This document shows, one piece after another, positions 63,138-64,000 of a stretch of 64,000 nucleotides of DNA. The DNA is from Ectocarpus siliculosus. Taxonomy: Eukaryota > Sar > Phaeophyceae > Ectocarpales > Ectocarpaceae. The stretch spans positions 1,148,742-1,212,741 of the forward strand of contig FN649739.1 of assembly GCA_000310025.1 (NCBI GenBank). Reading direction: 5' to 3'. A program made the position numbers and the translations under genes. The stretch's first letter is position 1. Each line of letters opens with the position of its first letter. The notes beneath the pieces were generated by a model that made no database searches, was not told where the DNA came from, and saw only the letters and a program-made list of their open reading frames with translations.

Positions 63138-63990
63138 CATGGCACCGGGCGGAGAGACGGCACCGGTCGGGAAGATGGTACAGGGGTGCGAAAAAAAAAA
63201 CAAGACCGGCATGGTTTAAATTGTATTTTCGCATCGGGGTCGGTGAGATCGCACCCGGTGCGATATCACACTCTCAAAATCCAAGATCGGGCTCTTTCTC
63301 TTTCTGAGCTGCCGTAAAACAGGTGTACATGTGCGCCCCTTGTACACGTGGTGGCGGTGTCAGCGGAGCGCCACCTTCGTGTATGTATGTACGGTCGACG
63401 CGGTGGATTTCGTTTCCATTTAATCGGTATGGTAGTTGCAAACCGTACACCACCCAAGTACGCAACGTACAAGCCGTGATTTATGCCCACCTTAGAGGCA
63501 AGTATCTAACGTGCGGCTGCTTGCGTACTGGCATCCGTAGAGGAAGACCGAAACGAAAGCGGGAGATAACCTGATACCGTATGTACCGGTACCCCAGATG
63601 GAAACCACATCGTTTGTTGTCCTTGTCACGCACTACCCACACTCGCATTCACACCCATGACCACTCGCTGCATCGAAAGCTGCTACGTACCAGCATACAT
63701 TAGACCGTACGCCGCGCAACGTCTGCTTGTAAAACTACACTGGTACCAATACTCAGAGGCGGAGAGACAGCATTGGTCGGGGAGATGCCCCCGGGGTGCG
63801 CGTGCAAACAACACCGCCGTAGCACTAGCAAGGCCGCTGTGTGTTTTCATTGGGCATCGCACCGGTCGGAGAGATCGCACCGGGGTGGCTTGAAAAAGAT
63901 AAATGACATGATACATTTGCATTTCCGCACCGGGGTCGGAGAGATCGCACCGCGGGGTGCGACAAAAAAAACGAAGAAAACGTTAAAAAA
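63138..63990. repeat. Scattered diverged short repeats with GCACCGGGGTCGGAGAGATC core
   Basis: Related units occur near 63140-63190, 63228-63262, 63757-63797, 63853-63890 and 63926-63963, with the core CGCACCGGGGTCGGAGAGAT followed by CGCACCGGGGTGCG-like ends and often an A run. The last two are best conserved, about 74 bases apart. No ORF here is convincing, so this is intergenic or an upstream intron of the kinase gene. Confidence 0.7.
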
Positions 63991-64000
63991 TCAATCGCAC

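Overview
This is a nuclear genomic window from a eukaryote with intron-rich genes, most likely a brown alga (Ectocarpus-like stramenopile). The call is an inference from the gene set: Golgi-type sulfotransferases with a GLEGxGHH loop split by an intron, a multi-WSC secreted protein, a large peptidase-S74/beta-solenoid protein and a NEK-type kinase. Supporting features are about 54% GC, GT-AG introns of several hundred bases, many (CT)n, (CA)n and (CAG)n tracts, and a 100-N scaffold gap (49678-49777) flanked by G runs. Exons were assembled by hand: each internal exon listed has a usable acceptor and donor, and reading phases were checked across junctions. No transcript evidence was available.

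Layout. 1-2361, minus: 5' part of a sulfotransferase gene running off the left edge; its intron 1 holds a large foldback element. 6435-12920, minus: a complete seven-exon paralogue. About 13.9-29.9 kb, plus: a giant gene of about 24 exons, with a long beta-rich repetitive ectodomain, a peptidase S74 (intramolecular chaperone) module and a coiled-coil tail ending at 29941. 30-37.2 kb: no convincing gene, but decayed zinc-finger sequence, three families of diverged tandem repeats and a tRNA-derived SINE-like element. 37250-47485, minus: a secreted protein with a signal peptide, a beta-rich region and four WSC modules. 47.5-49.9 kb: no gene recognised, plus the gap. 50.1-56.9 kb, minus: exons of a signal-peptide protein I cannot identify. 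58.5-63.05 kb, minus: a NEK6/7-like kinase. 63.1-64.0 kb: short diverged repeats.

The genes are not an operon and no shared pathway can be read from the order. Three of the five loci (sulfotransferases, WSC protein, S74 protein) would fit Golgi, cell-surface or extracellular-matrix functions, plausible for an organism with a sulfated polysaccharide wall. The most unusual object is the S74 gene: the catalytic-site motif keeps Ser-Asp but lacks the expected Arg and Lys, and all introns downstream of the predicted cleavage point are phase 0.
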